Below are positions 16,785 to 28,308 of a stretch of 64,000 nucleotides of DNA, piece after piece. The stretch's first letter is position 1. Every line of letters begins with the position of its first letter. A program made the position numbers and the translations under genes. The stretch spans positions 1,860,001 through 1,924,000 of the forward strand of contig NZ_CP014234.1 of the NCBI RefSeq assembly GCF_001553955.1, in the 5' to 3' direction. This DNA comes from Moraxella osloensis. Its GTDB lineage: Bacteria; Pseudomonadota; Gammaproteobacteria; Pseudomonadales; Moraxellaceae. The notes under the pieces were generated by a model, which did not search any database, was not told the origin of the DNA, and worked only from the letters and a program-made list of their open reading frames with translations.

Positions 16785-18143
16785 ATGACCAACTTAACCA
16801 TCATCATCATGGCAGCAGGCAAAGGCACTCGCATGAAATCGAGCAAGCCAAAAGTACTACAACCGCTGGCAGGCAAGCCTTTGCTACATCACGTACTCGC
16901 CACTGCCAAACAATTGGGTAGCCAAAAAAATATCATTATCTATGGTTTTGAAGGTCAGCAAGTCAAAGATGCCTTTGCCGATGAACAAATTGATTGGGTC
17001 GAGCAAGCTGAGCAATTGGGCACGGGTCACGCGGTGCAAATGACTTTGCCAGTGTTGCCTACGGATGGGAAAAGCTTGATTTTATCAGGGGATGTGCCAC
17101 TTATTGGCGTCGATACCTTGCAGAAATTGACAAATACAGAGAGCCGTTTTGCCATGCTGACCATAAACTTAGCCAACCCATTTGGCTTGGGGCGTATTGT
17201 GCGTGACAACAACCAAGTAATCGCCATTGTTGAAGAAAAAGATGCCAACGATGAGCAAAGAAAAATCACTGAAATCAATAGCGGTGTGTACTGTGTCGCC
17301 AATGATATTTTACATCGATATCTCAATAACTTGACCAATAACAATGCCCAAGGCGAATACTACCTGACTGATATCGTCAAAATGGCGGTGGATGACGGCA
17401 TCGAAATCGCCACCGTATCGCCGACCCATCAGTTTGAAATCGAAGGCGTGAATGACCGTCTGCAGTTGGCAAATCTAGAGCGTACTTGGCAAACGCATCA
17501 AGCCCAAGCGCTGATGCAACAAGGGGTACATTTGATTGACCCAAGCCGTTTTGATTTACGCGGTTCGCTCAAAGTTGGCAAAGATGTGCAAATTGATATT
17601 AATGTCATCATTGAAGGTGATTGTGAGATAGGTGATAACGTCAAAATCGGCGCAGGTTGTATTATCAAAAACAGCAAAATCGCCAGTGGCACTGTGGTGC
17701 AACCTTATAGTCTATTTGACAATGCGGTAGTAGGCGCAGACAACCAAATCGGACCATTTGCCCGTCTGCGCCCCAATGCGGTCACTGACAAAGAGGTGCA
17801 TATCGGTAACTTTGTGGAGCTTAAAAACACCCAAATGGCAAGCGGCGCCAAAGCCAATCATTTGGCGTATTTGGGTGATGCCACCATTGGACAAAAGACC
17901 AATATCGGCGCAGGCACGATCACTGCCAATTATGATGGCGTCAATAAGTTTAAAACCGAAATCGGTGATGAAGTTAGAATTGGCTCAAATGCGGTGCTGA
18001 TTGCCCCTGTGACCATTGGTGACCGCGCCACCATTGGGGCAGGCAGTGCCATCAGTAAAGCCTGCCCTGCTGAAAAACTGTCCATCGCCCGTGGCAAACA
18101 AGTCACGATTGAGGGTTGGCAACGTCCTGAAAAAAAATCTTGA
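16785..18143 (+). CDS. glmU: Bifunctional GlmU: glucosamine-1-P acetyltransferase and GlcNAc-1-P uridyltransferase
   Basis: GlmU makes UDP-GlcNAc, the precursor of peptidoglycan and LPS. The N-terminal pyrophosphorylase domain shows [29 protein letters not shown] and LSGDVPLI. The C-terminal left-handed beta-helix has repeated hexapeptides such as [13 protein letters not shown] and [20 protein letters not shown], and [17 protein letters not shown] for acetyl-CoA. Length 452 is normal. glmS, the supplier of glucosamine-6-phosphate, follows after 182 bp. Confidence 0.97.
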   Translation: MTNLTIIIMAAGKGTRMKSSKPKVLQPLAGKPLLHHVLATAKQLGSQKNIIIYGFEGQQVKDAFADEQIDWVEQAEQLGTGHAVQMTLPVLPTDGKSLILSGDVPLIGVDTLQKLTNTESRFAMLTINLANPFGLGRIVRDNNQVIAIVEEKDANDEQRKITEINSGVYCVANDILHRYLNNLTNNNAQGEYYLTDIVKMAVDDGIEIATVSPTHQFEIEGVNDRLQLANLERTWQTHQAQALMQQGVHLIDPSRFDLRGSLKVGKDVQIDINVIIEGDCEIGDNVKIGAGCIIKNSKIASGTVVQPYSLFDNAVVGADNQIGPFARLRPNAVTDKEVHIGNFVELKNTQMASGAKANHLAYLGDATIGQKTNIGAGTITANYDGVNKFKTEIGDEVRIGSNAVLIAPVTIGDRATIGAGSAISKACPAEKLSIARGKQVTIEGWQRPEKKS

Positions 18144-18174
18144 TATTTGAACTTTTGCCTAAATTTAACAGATT

Positions 18175-18210
18175 CTTGCTTAATACGATAAACTTGCTTT
18201 ATACGATAAA
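18175..18210. repeat. 18-bp tandem duplication between glmU and glmS
   Basis: CTTGCTTAATACGATAAA (18175-18192) is followed directly by CTTGCTTTATACGATAAA (18193-18210), one mismatch. No glmS-ribozyme-like fold was seen in the 182-bp gap. Confidence 0.9.
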
Positions 18211-18325
18211 GCCGTTTGGTTAAGCAAAAATAAAACAATCTAACGACTGTGTAAACGGGGGGATTGTTTTTCACAGCAGTCAAATTTGATTGCTCACACC
18301 AAAAACTGGATACTAAGGAACAGTT

Positions 18326-20164
18326 ATGTGCGGTATCGTTGGCGCCATTCGTGCGCAAGACAATGTGGTAGATTTTTTAACCGATGGCTTAAAACGCCTA
18401 GAGTATCGGGGTTATGATTCATCGGGTATTGCAGTGCAAACCGATGAAGGACTCAAACGCGTGCGCCGAGTGGGGCGTGTTGCCTTGATGGAAGCCGCTG
18501 CCAAAGAGCGCGGCGTGTATGGTCACACCGGTATCGGTCACACACGCTGGGCCACCCACGGCGGCGTCACTGAGCCAAATGCCCATCCGCATATCTCGGG
18601 TGATTTGATTTCGGTGGTACATAACGGCATCATCGAAAACTTTGAAGCCGAGCGCGCTCGCCTTCAGCAAAATGGCTATCATTTTGAGTCACAAACCGAC
18701 ACTGAGGTCATCGCCCATGCGGTGCACCAACACTATGTACAAAACGGCGGTGATTTATTCAATGCAGTACAAGCGGCGACTCAGCAATTTCATGGCGCGT
18801 ATGCGATTGCTGTGATTGCCAACGATATGCCACAAAACATGGTGGTGGCGCGTATGGGCTGTCCATTACTCATTGGCTTAGGTGAGCATGAAACCTTTAT
18901 CGCATCGGATGTCTCAGCAGTTGTCGCCTTTACCCGTCAAATCATGTATCTTGAAGATGGTGATATTGCCCAGTTGACCGCAGATGGCGTGGCACAAATG
19001 ATTGACAAACAAGGCAATCCAGCGACCCGCAAAGCCACTACTTCGCAAGTGTCCTTAGCGTCTCTTGAACTAGGGGCTTATAGCCACTTTATGCAAAAAG
19101 AAATCTACGAGCAGCCAAAAGCAGTGTCAGATACCGCCGAAATCTTTTTGGATGCCGGGTTTATCGCCAACAACTTTGGTGAAAATGCTGAAGCCGTTTT
19201 CAATGATATCGACAGTATTAAGATTCTTGCCTGTGGCACGTCGTATTATGCTGCATCGACCGCCAAATATTGGTTGGAAAGTATTGCCAAAATTGCCACC
19301 GATGTCGAAATCGCTAGCGAATACCGTTATCGTGAGGTGATTGCCAATCCAAAACAATTGATTATCACCATCTCGCAATCAGGGGAAACGCTAGATACCA
19401 TGGAAGCGCTAAAATACGCACAAGCCATGGGCCACAAACATAGTCTATCCATCTGTAACGTGATGGAATCCGCCTTGCCTCGTGCCAGTGAGCTGGTAGT
19501 CTACACCCGAGCCGGTGCGGAGATTGGGGTCGCCTCAACCAAAGCCTTTACCACTCAGTTAGTGGCTTTATTTGGTTTGGCGGTGACACTCGGTCGTGTG
19601 CGGGGCTATGTGGATGACACTAAACTGGTCGAATACACCAATGCGCTGCGCAGCTTGCCCAATGATATTCAATATGCGCTCAATCTTGAGCCACAGATTA
19701 GCAGCTGGTCAAGCAAATTTGCTGATAAGCCAAGCGCGCTGTTTTTGGGACGTGGTATTCATTACCCGATTGCATTAGAAGGCGCATTGAAGCTCAAAGA
19801 AATCACCTACATTCATGCAGAAGCCTATCCCGCTGGCGAGTTAAAACACGGTCCACTGGCATTGGTTGATGAAAACATGCCTGTGGTGGTGATAGCGCCA
19901 AATGACAGCCTACTCGACAAAGTCAAAGCCAATATGCAAGAAGTCTCAGCGCGTGGCGGTGAGTTGTTTGTCTTTACCGATCTTGACAGTGATTTTTCTG
20001 ATAGTGAAGGCGTACACGTGATTCGCACCCCACGTCATATTGGCGTGTTGTCGCCCATTGTACACACCATTCCTGTCCAGTTGTTGTCTTACCATGTTGC
20101 GCTTGCCAAAGGCACAGATGTTGATAAACCCCGTAATTTGGCCAAAAGCGTCACGGTGGAATAA
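18326..20164 (+). CDS. glmS: Glutamine-fructose-6-phosphate aminotransferase (isomerizing)
   Basis: GlmS makes glucosamine-6-phosphate from fructose-6-phosphate and glutamine, the committed amino-sugar step. Cys2 ([12 protein letters not shown]) is the glutaminase nucleophile; [19 protein letters not shown] and [10 protein letters not shown] belong to the same domain. Two SIS isomerase domains follow, with [24 protein letters not shown] and [17 protein letters not shown]. The C-terminus LAKSVTVE is the canonical tail. A strong terminator at 20178-20207 closes the gene. Confidence 0.98.
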   Translation: MCGIVGAIRAQDNVVDFLTDGLKRLEYRGYDSSGIAVQTDEGLKRVRRVGRVALMEAAAKERGVYGHTGIGHTRWATHGGVTEPNAHPHISGDLISVVHNGIIENFEAERARLQQNGYHFESQTDTEVIAHAVHQHYVQNGGDLFNAVQAATQQFHGAYAIAVIANDMPQNMVVARMGCPLLIGLGEHETFIASDVSAVVAFTRQIMYLEDGDIAQLTADGVAQMIDKQGNPATRKATTSQVSLASLELGAYSHFMQKEIYEQPKAVSDTAEIFLDAGFIANNFGENAEAVFNDIDSIKILACGTSYYAASTAKYWLESIAKIATDVEIASEYRYREVIANPKQLIITISQSGETLDTMEALKYAQAMGHKHSLSICNVMESALPRASELVVYTRAGAEIGVASTKAFTTQLVALFGLAVTLGRVRGYVDDTKLVEYTNALRSLPNDIQYALNLEPQISSWSSKFADKPSALFLGRGIHYPIALEGALKLKEITYIHAEAYPAGELKHGPLALVDENMPVVVIAPNDSLLDKVKANMQEVSARGGELFVFTDLDSDFSDSEGVHVIRTPRHIGVLSPIVHTIPVQLLSYHVALAKGTDVDKPRNLAKSVTVE

Positions 20165-20177
20165 GCTAAGCTGACAC

Positions 20178-20207
20178 AAAAAACCGCTAACGATTAGCGG
20201 TTTTTTT
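20178..20207. terminator. Terminator at the convergent ends of glmS and the glutamate-synthase-like gene
   Basis: AAAAAACCGCTAA and TTAGCGGTTTTTT form a 13-bp stem with loop CGA. A and T runs on both sides make it active in both directions. Confidence 0.88.
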
Positions 20208-20219
20208 GTGGACAAAGTA

Positions 20220-22007
20220 TTAAGAAGGGTCATCATCATAGGTATAGTAGCTATTTGCGGTTTCATCAAAGCTGTCGATACGCTCAGGGTAGTTGCCTTC
20301 ATTAAAGCGCTTTTCGCTGTGCGCATGGGCGTGACGCACATCGTGATTGTAAGCAATTAACGCCTCGTTATTTGCCAAAAAGCTATCAGGATTTGCCATG
20401 ACCCACATTTGGTTAAAAACATCTGAGCGCGCCGATAAATTCAGTAACACGCCAGGTTCGGTAAAATAATAAAACTTGGATAATAGCTTAATCTGCCCAT
20501 TTTCCAGCCGTCTGGCAATATGATACGCTTGTAAATCTTTTGGGTGTTTTAAACCCACCGCACCGACAATCGCTGCCAATGATTTAAGCGTGTTTTTATG
20601 AAAATTATAGACCCGCTGCGCCTTATCAGGAATATGTAATGCCCGCTGACGGTAGGGGTCTTGGGTGGCAACCCCAGTTGGGCATTTGTTGGTGTGGCAG
20701 GCACGTGATTGGATACAGCCTACCGCAAACATAAAGCCACGCGCGGAGTTACACCAATCTGCACCCAGCGCTAGCATGCGCGCGATATCAAAGGCAGAGA
20801 TGATTTTACCACTGACACCGATTTTGATTTTATCACGCACCCCCGCACCCACCAGTGTATTGTGTACAAGCAAAAAACCATCGAGTAGCGGCATGCCAAC
20901 ATTATCCATAAACTCAACAGGCGCAGCCCCTGTACCGCCTTCTGCACCATCAACCACGATAAAATCAGGGTAATTATCTGCTTCAATCATGGCTTTGACA
21001 ATCGCCATAAACTGCCAAGGCTGTCCGACACACAGCTTAAAACCAACCGGCTTGCCCCCTGACAGTTCACGCAGCTGTTGCCAAAACTGCACCATCTCAC
21101 GCGGGGTGGTAAAGGCTGAGTGGCTGGCTGGAGAAACGCAGTCTACATCCATCAGCACATCACGGGTTTCGGCAATTTCTAGGGTGATTTTTTCTTTGGG
21201 CAACACCCCGCCTTTACCAGGTTTTGCCCCTTGCGACAGCTTGATTTCAATCATTTTGACTTGCTCAAGGCGCGAGCGTTCAGCGAATTTTTCGCCGCTA
21301 AACGTGCCATCGTGATTACGGCATCCAAAATACCCGGTACCCAGCTCCCAAATCAAATCGCCGCCATGTTTCTTATGGTACGGACTAATCGCACCTTCAC
21401 CTGTATCATGAGCAAATCCACCGAGTTTTGCGCCCTGATTGAGCGCTTCGATTGCCGCGGCTGACAGGCTGCCAAAACTCATGGCAGAGATATTAAACAC
21501 CGACATCGAGTAGGGCTGTAGGCATCGTTCACTGCCCACCATAATACGAAAATTGGTTTCTTTGAGGGGATAGCTAAGGGTGGATTGTAAAAACCATTCT
21601 TTGCCAGACTGGTATAAATTTTCTAAGGTACCAAAAGCATTGGTATCACTGACGTTTTTGGCACGTTGATAAGCAAGCGCACGCTGCTGGCGCGAAAACG
21701 GCACGGCGGCTTGGTCATCTTCAATCAAATACTGGCGCAGTTCAGGTCGGAATTCTTCCAATAGGTAACGAATATGTCCCGAAATTGGGTAGTTACGCAA
21801 GACGGCATGGTGTACTTGCATCAAATCATAAATGCCCACCACAAAGCCCACCAGACCAATCACTATCAGCCACCATTTGAGTAGCACAATACCCAAAGCA
21901 AGGATAGCAAAGGCAATGGCAAACACGCTGTAGCGAAACACAACGCCTTGCAAATAGGGCTCTTTATGGGTAGGGGTTACCGTAATATCAGTGCGCTTGT
22001 TAACCAT
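20220..22007 (-). CDS. FMN-binding glutamate synthase family protein, membrane-anchored
   Basis: The 595-residue protein has two N-terminal membrane helices (VFRYSVFAIAFAILALGIVL and LIVIGLVGFVVGIYDLM) followed by a TIM barrel like the central FMN domain of glutamate synthase. Markers are ISAMSFGSLSAAAIEALN, QGAKPGKGGVLPKEKIT, DGAEGGTGAAPVEFMD and a Cys cluster, CIQSRACHTNKCPTGVATQDP, like the iron-sulfur site of GltB. It has no amidotransferase domain, so it is not a complete glutamate synthase; stand-alone members are common in Proteobacteria and their substrate is unsettled. It is monocistronic. Confidence 0.88.
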   Translation of the reverse strand: MVNKRTDITVTPTHKEPYLQGVVFRYSVFAIAFAILALGIVLLKWWLIVIGLVGFVVGIYDLMQVHHAVLRNYPISGHIRYLLEEFRPELRQYLIEDDQAAVPFSRQQRALAYQRAKNVSDTNAFGTLENLYQSGKEWFLQSTLSYPLKETNFRIMVGSERCLQPYSMSVFNISAMSFGSLSAAAIEALNQGAKLGGFAHDTGEGAISPYHKKHGGDLIWELGTGYFGCRNHDGTFSGEKFAERSRLEQVKMIEIKLSQGAKPGKGGVLPKEKITLEIAETRDVLMDVDCVSPASHSAFTTPREMVQFWQQLRELSGGKPVGFKLCVGQPWQFMAIVKAMIEADNYPDFIVVDGAEGGTGAAPVEFMDNVGMPLLDGFLLVHNTLVGAGVRDKIKIGVSGKIISAFDIARMLALGADWCNSARGFMFAVGCIQSRACHTNKCPTGVATQDPYRQRALHIPDKAQRVYNFHKNTLKSLAAIVGAVGLKHPKDLQAYHIARRLENGQIKLLSKFYYFTEPGVLLNLSARSDVFNQMWVMANPDSFLANNEALIAYNHDVRHAHAHSEKRFNEGNYPERIDSFDETANSYYTYDDDPS

Positions 22008-22154
22008 GATAATCTTCCTTATCAGATAGGATCGCGGGCAAAATAATCATCGCAAATTTGTTATTTTAAATAATGGAGAGGGTAATGCGATGGCAAAATG
22101 AAAATGGTCAATCACTTGTCAGCCGTGTGGTGTGACAAGTGATTGTGTGCGTGC

Positions 22155-23039
22155 TTAAGCTTGAAGGGCAGCGGCGTGGTGCGCAAAATGGTCAGCGATA
22201 AAACTACTGATAAAATAGTAGCTATGGTCATAACCGTCCTGCATACGCAGCGTCATCGGATAATTGGCATCTTTGGCAGCTTGCGAAAAGAGCTCAGGTT
22301 TGAGCTGCTCAGCCAAAAACTCATCCCCGCTACCTTGGTCAATCAATAGTGGTAATTTTTTGCTATGCGCTGACTGCTTCATCAACGCTAAGCTATCGTA
22401 ATTTGCCCAGGTGCTTCGGTCATCACCTAGATAAGCGCTAAAGGCTTTTTGTCCCCAAGGCACTTGTGACGGTGCAACGATGGGTGAAAAAGCCGACACG
22501 CTGGCATAGCGCTGGGGATTGCGCAGGGCAATCATCAGCGCACCGTGTCCACCCATACTATGACCAAAAATACTGCGCTGGTCACTGGCAGGGAAGTGCT
22601 GTTCGATGAGATTAGGCAACTCATCGACGATATAATCATACATCTGAAAATGCGTTGCCCAAGGCGCTTGGGTGGCATTGACATAAAAGCCTGCCCCTTG
22701 CCCCAAGTCATAAGCGCTGTCATCAGGCACATCGTTACCGCTTATATCGACACCCCTAGGACTGGTATCGGGTGCCACCACAATCACGTTGTGACGACTG
22801 GCATACTCAGCAAACCCAGATTTTTGAATAAAGTTTTGCTCAGTACACGTCAGCCCTGATAGCCAATACAACACCGCACATCTTTGAGCTGTGGTTTCAG
22901 TGGTTTCAGTGGCTTCATTGACGATGGCTTTGGGTGGCAAATAGATGGCAAATTTCATCTCCGTGTGTGTGGTCACACTGGTATGCTGCCACACTTGTAG
23001 GTCACCACCGTGCAATTTATGCGATTCAACTTTTTTCAT
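22155..23039 (-). CDS. fghA: S-formylglutathione hydrolase
   Basis: It hydrolyses S-formylglutathione to formate and glutathione, the second step of glutathione-dependent formaldehyde removal. The esterase-D-type alpha/beta hydrolase has its nucleophile in FGHSMGGHGALM; the Asp and His of the triad fit DQGSGDEFL and DGYDHSYYF. WLSGLTCTEQNFIQKSG is strongly conserved. The ~294-residue length includes an insert near NEATETTETTAQR that most homologues lack. It lies 42 bp downstream of adhC and is surely co-transcribed with it. Confidence 0.95.
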   Translation of the reverse strand: MKKVESHKLHGGDLQVWQHTSVTTHTEMKFAIYLPPKAIVNEATETTETTAQRCAVLYWLSGLTCTEQNFIQKSGFAEYASRHNVIVVAPDTSPRGVDISGNDVPDDSAYDLGQGAGFYVNATQAPWATHFQMYDYIVDELPNLIEQHFPASDQRSIFGHSMGGHGALMIALRNPQRYASVSAFSPIVAPSQVPWGQKAFSAYLGDDRSTWANYDSLALMKQSAHSKKLPLLIDQGSGDEFLAEQLKPELFSQAAKDANYPMTLRMQDGYDHSYYFISSFIADHFAHHAAALQA

Positions 23040-23081
23040 GGTGAATTTCCCATTCTGTTTAATGCTAAGTTCGGTAATGTT

Positions 23082-24263
<1,182 letters not shown>

Positions 24264-24271
24264 TTATTAAA

Positions 24272-24290
24272 AATGCCTTTGGTCGGCATT
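24272..24290 (-). promoter_or_regulatory. Small palindrome upstream of adhC
   Basis: AATGCC and GGCATT are inverted arms separated by seven bases, 33-51 bp before the adhC start. It could be an operator for formaldehyde control or simply a leader hairpin; only the symmetry is seen. Confidence 0.3.
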
Positions 24291-24415
24291 ATGACATAAC
24301 CAATTATCGCATGATTAAGCTTAAAATTGTAAGCAATTGGGTTTAATTAAATCATCATTAAAATTAAAAATTTGAATTGGATTTTTAAAAATATTTAACA
24401 ATTGAAAAACCATGA

Positions 24416-24447
24416 AAAAACGCCTGTAACTACAGACGTTTTTTTAA
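24416..24447 (-). terminator. acs terminator
   Basis: AAAAACG-c-CTGTA and TACAG-a-CGTTTTT form the stem with loop AC and a T-run on the minus strand, about 15 bp beyond the acs stop. Confidence 0.85.
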
Positions 24448-24460
24448 ATCTGGGCAGCGA

Positions 24461-26410
24461 TTAAGCAGGTTGTTTATCGGCTTTAACCACATTGATGAGG
24501 TTATCAACCACCTCTGGTTCTGCCAAGGTTGAAGTATCACCCAAACCTTCAAATTCATGCGCGGCAAGTTTACGCAGGATACGGCGCATGATTTTACCGG
24601 AGCGCGTTTTTGGTAAGGCTTCGACCAGGTAGAGCGAGTCTAAGTTGGCGATTGGACCAATCTCACCACGGACATGACGGTTGATTTCACCTTTGAGCAT
24701 CTCGCTTGGCTCTTCGCCTGATTTTAAGATGACGTAAGCAGCAACGCCTTGACCTTTAAGCTCATGCGGCATACCCACAATAGCTGCTTCAGCGACTGAA
24801 GGGTGCGATACTAACGCACTTTCAATCTCTGCTGTACCTAGGCGATGCCCAGAGACGTTTAAGACATCATCCACACGACCTGTAATCCAATAATGACCGT
24901 CTTCATCGCGCAGGGCACCGTCACCTGTGAAGTAAGCGCCGGGATAGGTGCTAAAGTAAGTTTCTAAGAAGCGTTTATGGTCTCCCCAAATGGTACGCAT
25001 TTGACCTGGCCAACTGTCTTTGATGATTAAGTTGCCTTCGGCGGCGCCCGTTAATTCAGTACCTTCGGCATCGACAATCGCTGGCTTGATGCCATACAGC
25101 GGATTCATCGCGGCGCCTGGTTTGAGATCAACCGTATTGGGGATTGGGGCCATCAAAATACCGCCGGTTTCAGTTTGCCACCAAGTATCAACAATCGGAC
25201 AACGACCTTCGCCCACCACCTTATAATACCAGTTCCAAGCTTCAGGATTGATAGGTTCACCCACCGAGCCTAATAGACGTAAGCTGGAACGGTTTGATTT
25301 ACGAACGTAATCATCACCTTCTTTCATCATCGCGCGAATGGCGGTTGGCGCAGTATACAAGATGGTAACGTCATGCTTATCAACGATATGACCGATACGC
25401 GCCCAATCTGGGTACTGCGGCACCCCTTCAAACATCACGGTCGTTGTGCCGTTGGCAAGCGGTCCATACACCACATAGGTGTGACCTGTGACCCAGCCCA
25501 CATCCGCGGTACACCAAAATACGTCATTGTCTTTGATATCAAACACGTCACGGAAGGTGGATAGCGCATAGGTCAAATAACCACCGGTGGTGTGTACCAC
25601 GCCTTTAGGCTTGCCAGTTGAGCCTGAAGTGTAAAGCAAAAATAGCGGGTCTTCGGCATTCATTGGCTCTGGTGGACAGTCTTCAGAGGCGTTGTCGATT
25701 AAGTTGTGATACCAAATGTCGCGGCGTCCGCTCATTGGGATGGATTCACCGGTACGGTACACCACAATGACATTTTCAACACATTCGGTACCGTCCTGGT
25801 CTAGCGCACGATCCACATTTTGTTTAAGCGGCGTATGTTTACCACCACGCACAGATTCATCAGCGGTAATGACAATTTTTGATTGGCTATCGATGATACG
25901 GCTGGCTAGACTGTCTGCTGAAAACCCGCCAAATACCAATGAGTGAACCGCGCCAATCCGCGCACAAGCCAGCATCGCAACCGCCGCTTCAGGAATCATC
26001 GGCAAATAAATGGTGACGCGGTCGCCTTTTTTGACGCCTTTACGACGCAGTGCGCTACCAAGGCGGCATACTTCTGAATGTAGCTCTTTGTATGAGATGA
26101 TTTTGTGAAGTGAGGGGTGATCGCCTTCCCAAATAATCGCAGGCTTGTAAGGGTTTTCAGCCACATGACGGTCAAGACAGTTGACCGATAGATTAAGCTC
26201 ACCATCTTCAAACCATTTAATGCTAAAATTCTTTAGGTCATAATTGACGTTTTTGATTTTGGTGGGTTTTTTTATCCAATCAATCCATTCAGCGCGTTTT
26301 GCCCAAAACGCTTCATTGTTTTCGATAGATTCTTGATAGGTCTCGGCGTATTTTTGGGGAGTGGTGTTGGCTTTAGCGGCAAATTCAGCGCTATGAGGGT
26401 AGCTCTTCAT
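24461..26410 (-). CDS. acs: Acetyl-CoA synthetase
   Basis: Acs activates acetate to acetyl-CoA via acetyl-AMP. The 649-residue ANL-family enzyme has [16 protein letters not shown] (ATP phosphate loop), [31 protein letters not shown] and the C-terminal [15 protein letters not shown], whose lysine is the acetylation-controlled catalytic residue. The N-terminal [14 protein letters not shown] region is the Acs-specific lid. It is monocistronic, divergent from the BaiN-type gene across a 375-bp gap. Confidence 0.98.
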   Translation of the reverse strand: MKSYPHSAEFAAKANTTPQKYAETYQESIENNEAFWAKRAEWIDWIKKPTKIKNVNYDLKNFSIKWFEDGELNLSVNCLDRHVAENPYKPAIIWEGDHPSLHKIISYKELHSEVCRLGSALRRKGVKKGDRVTIYLPMIPEAAVAMLACARIGAVHSLVFGGFSADSLASRIIDSQSKIVITADESVRGGKHTPLKQNVDRALDQDGTECVENVIVVYRTGESIPMSGRRDIWYHNLIDNASEDCPPEPMNAEDPLFLLYTSGSTGKPKGVVHTTGGYLTYALSTFRDVFDIKDNDVFWCTADVGWVTGHTYVVYGPLANGTTTVMFEGVPQYPDWARIGHIVDKHDVTILYTAPTAIRAMMKEGDDYVRKSNRSSLRLLGSVGEPINPEAWNWYYKVVGEGRCPIVDTWWQTETGGILMAPIPNTVDLKPGAAMNPLYGIKPAIVDAEGTELTGAAEGNLIIKDSWPGQMRTIWGDHKRFLETYFSTYPGAYFTGDGALRDEDGHYWITGRVDDVLNVSGHRLGTAEIESALVSHPSVAEAAIVGMPHELKGQGVAAYVILKSGEEPSEMLKGEINRHVRGEIGPIANLDSLYLVEALPKTRSGKIMRRILRKLAAHEFEGLGDTSTLAEPEVVDNLINVVKADKQPA

Positions 26411-26785
26411 AAAACATTCCTTGTTATGACAGGTGGGTGGGGTAATACGCTAACTGGCTACGAACTGACAAACGGCTCAAATAGGTAGCGGGCTTAACTT
26501 AAAAAACAACATTTTCACCTTGATAAACTAACATTGACAAGCTGGCAGTAACACGGGCTATCAACAGAGCCATGAAACGAGCCATCAATAAACGTCCGCT
26601 CACTATGAAAATGCAATACAATCTAATCCTTGATTTTAGAGTGCCTTTTCCTTAGTTTGGCAAAAAATCACAAATTTTGCAATGTTACTCAAGATATTTT
26701 AGGGATATTTTTTCAGATCTTGGGCAAAAATCTTGATTCTAAGCGGATTCCACTTTCGTCTTTTACGTAATAAATAGCGGTTATT
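26411..26785. other. 375-bp divergent intergenic region (acs / BaiN-type flavoprotein)
   Basis: No convincing gene. It must hold both divergent promoters. The only structure noticed is a short imperfect repetition of GCTATCAACAGAGCCAT-like and GAGCCATCAATA sequence around 26548-26592. The last 90 bp before the flavoprotein start are T-rich. Confidence 0.5.
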
Positions 26786-28138
26786 ATGCAGCAACAACAT
26801 ACTTCACCAAATACTTCATCAAAGATTGACACGGCTCAAAATCACGCTGGGTCAACCAGCGCACCGTCCGCTTTTGCATATGATGTCATCATCATCGGAG
26901 CAGGGGCATCAGGGCTATTTTGTGCATTGACAGCGGGCAAGCGCGGACGGCGGGTACTCGTAATAGATCATGCCAATAAAGCGGGCAAGAAAATCCTTAT
27001 GAGTGGCGGTGGGCGCTGTAATTTTACCAACTATGACATTGAGCCCAAGCATTATTTAAGTAGCAATCCGCACTTTTGCAAATCAGCATTGTCACGCTAT
27101 TTAAATTGGGATTTTATTGGCATGGTTAGCCAGTATCAGATTCCCTATCATGAGCGTGAGCATGGACAACTGTTTTGTGATAACTCTGCCAATGATATTT
27201 TGCAAATGCTGCTGACCCAATGCCGCGCCAATCAAGTAACCATTCAATTAAAAACCGCCATCCAGCAAATCCAAGCGTTACCCGATAATACGGGGTTTGT
27301 TTTAACGGTCAATCAACCAGCTAGTCAACAGCCTCATCAACAGGCTAATCAACAAGCCAATCAAAAAAGTAGCGAGCAAATCTTAACTTGTCAATCCTTG
27401 GTAGTCGCCACAGGCGGGCTGTCAATTCCGACCATGGGTGCGACAGGCTTTGGTTACCAAGTAGCGCAGCAATTTGGGCATACCATTGTGCCAACATCGG
27501 CAGGACTCGTACCCTTTACCTTTACCGATAAGATTGGCGATGCGATTAAATCGTTATCGGGGGTTAGTTTTGAGGTCATTGCGTTTAACGAGCGTATCAG
27601 TTTTAGGTTGCCCGTGCTATTTACCCATCGCGGTTTATCCGGGCCTGCGATGTTACAGCTATCGAATTATTGGCACGTGGGCGAGCCGATTTTTATCAAT
27701 TTATTCCCAAGCCTTGATATGGCAGCATTTTTAGCTGAGCAAAAAAAACAGCACCCAAAACAGCTGATCAGAACCGTACTAAATGACCACATAGGCGCGG
27801 CGGCGCTACCTAAAAAAGTGGTGGCTACTTTGCAAAGTCTATTGTGGCAAGACATGGCTGAGACTGAGCTTGCCAATATCAAAGACGAGAAGTTAGCGCA
27901 GCTCGGTGAGCAGCTCAATGCTTGGCGTTTGACGCCATCAGGCACTGAAGGTTATCGTACAGCTGAAGTCACCCGTGGTGGCGTTGCTACTGATAAAGTT
28001 TCTTCAAAAACCATGCAAAGTCAGTTACAACCGAATTTGTATTTTATCGGCGAGGTGCTCGATGTTACTGGTTGGCTAGGTGGCTACAATTTTCAGTGGG
28101 CTTGGGCAAGCGGGTTTGTGGCTGGCGAAGTGGTTTAA
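26786..28138 (+). CDS. BaiN/HI0933-type NAD(P)/FAD-dependent oxidoreductase
   Basis: A 450-residue flavoprotein of the HI0933 family. DVIIIGAGASGLFCALTAG is the FAD Rossmann motif after a ~30-residue polar N-terminal extension; KKILMSGGGRCNFTN is the family signature. TAEVTRGGV and NLYFIGEVLDVTGWLGGYN at the C-terminus are also diagnostic. Roles of bacterial members are poorly defined. A low-complexity Gln/Asn insert (QPASQQPHQQANQQANQ, residues ~176-192) interrupts the middle and looks like slippage expansion. Confidence 0.88.
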   Translation: MQQQHTSPNTSSKIDTAQNHAGSTSAPSAFAYDVIIIGAGASGLFCALTAGKRGRRVLVIDHANKAGKKILMSGGGRCNFTNYDIEPKHYLSSNPHFCKSALSRYLNWDFIGMVSQYQIPYHEREHGQLFCDNSANDILQMLLTQCRANQVTIQLKTAIQQIQALPDNTGFVLTVNQPASQQPHQQANQQANQKSSEQILTCQSLVVATGGLSIPTMGATGFGYQVAQQFGHTIVPTSAGLVPFTFTDKIGDAIKSLSGVSFEVIAFNERISFRLPVLFTHRGLSGPAMLQLSNYWHVGEPIFINLFPSLDMAAFLAEQKKQHPKQLIRTVLNDHIGAAALPKKVVATLQSLLWQDMAETELANIKDEKLAQLGEQLNAWRLTPSGTEGYRTAEVTRGGVATDKVSSKTMQSQLQPNLYFIGEVLDVTGWLGGYNFQWAWASGFVAGEVV

Positions 28139-28213
28139 GTATAAAGTGGTTTAGCTATAAAATGGTTTAGGTTTGAAGTGGGTTAGTTATTGATAAACCT
28201 AAAAAAACGGTTA

Positions 28214-28242
28214 AAAAAAGGCATCAGCAAAATGCCTTTTTT
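28214..28242. terminator. Terminator between BaiN-type gene and ygfZ
   Basis: AAAAAAGGCAT and ATGCCTTTTTT pair with a 7-base loop. A and T runs lie on both sides, so it can serve both convergent genes. Confidence 0.85.
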
Positions 28243-28292
28243 ATTTTAACCCATTTATTTTAACCCATTTATTTTAACGCATTTATTTTAAT
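28241..28292. repeat. 14-bp tandem repeat, 3.7 copies
   Basis: TTATTTTAACCCAT at 28241-28254 and 28255-28268, TTATTTTAACGCAT at 28269-28282, then a partial copy. The array starts in the terminator T-run and lies just outside the ygfZ stop. Confidence 0.9.
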
Positions 28293-28308
28293 CAAGTTTG
28301 GTGGGTGT

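Noticed and set aside
18144-18325. glmS ribozyme before glmS
   Set aside because: The 182-bp gap lacks the conserved core and shows only an 18-bp duplication; glmS ribozymes are typical of Gram-positive bacteria.
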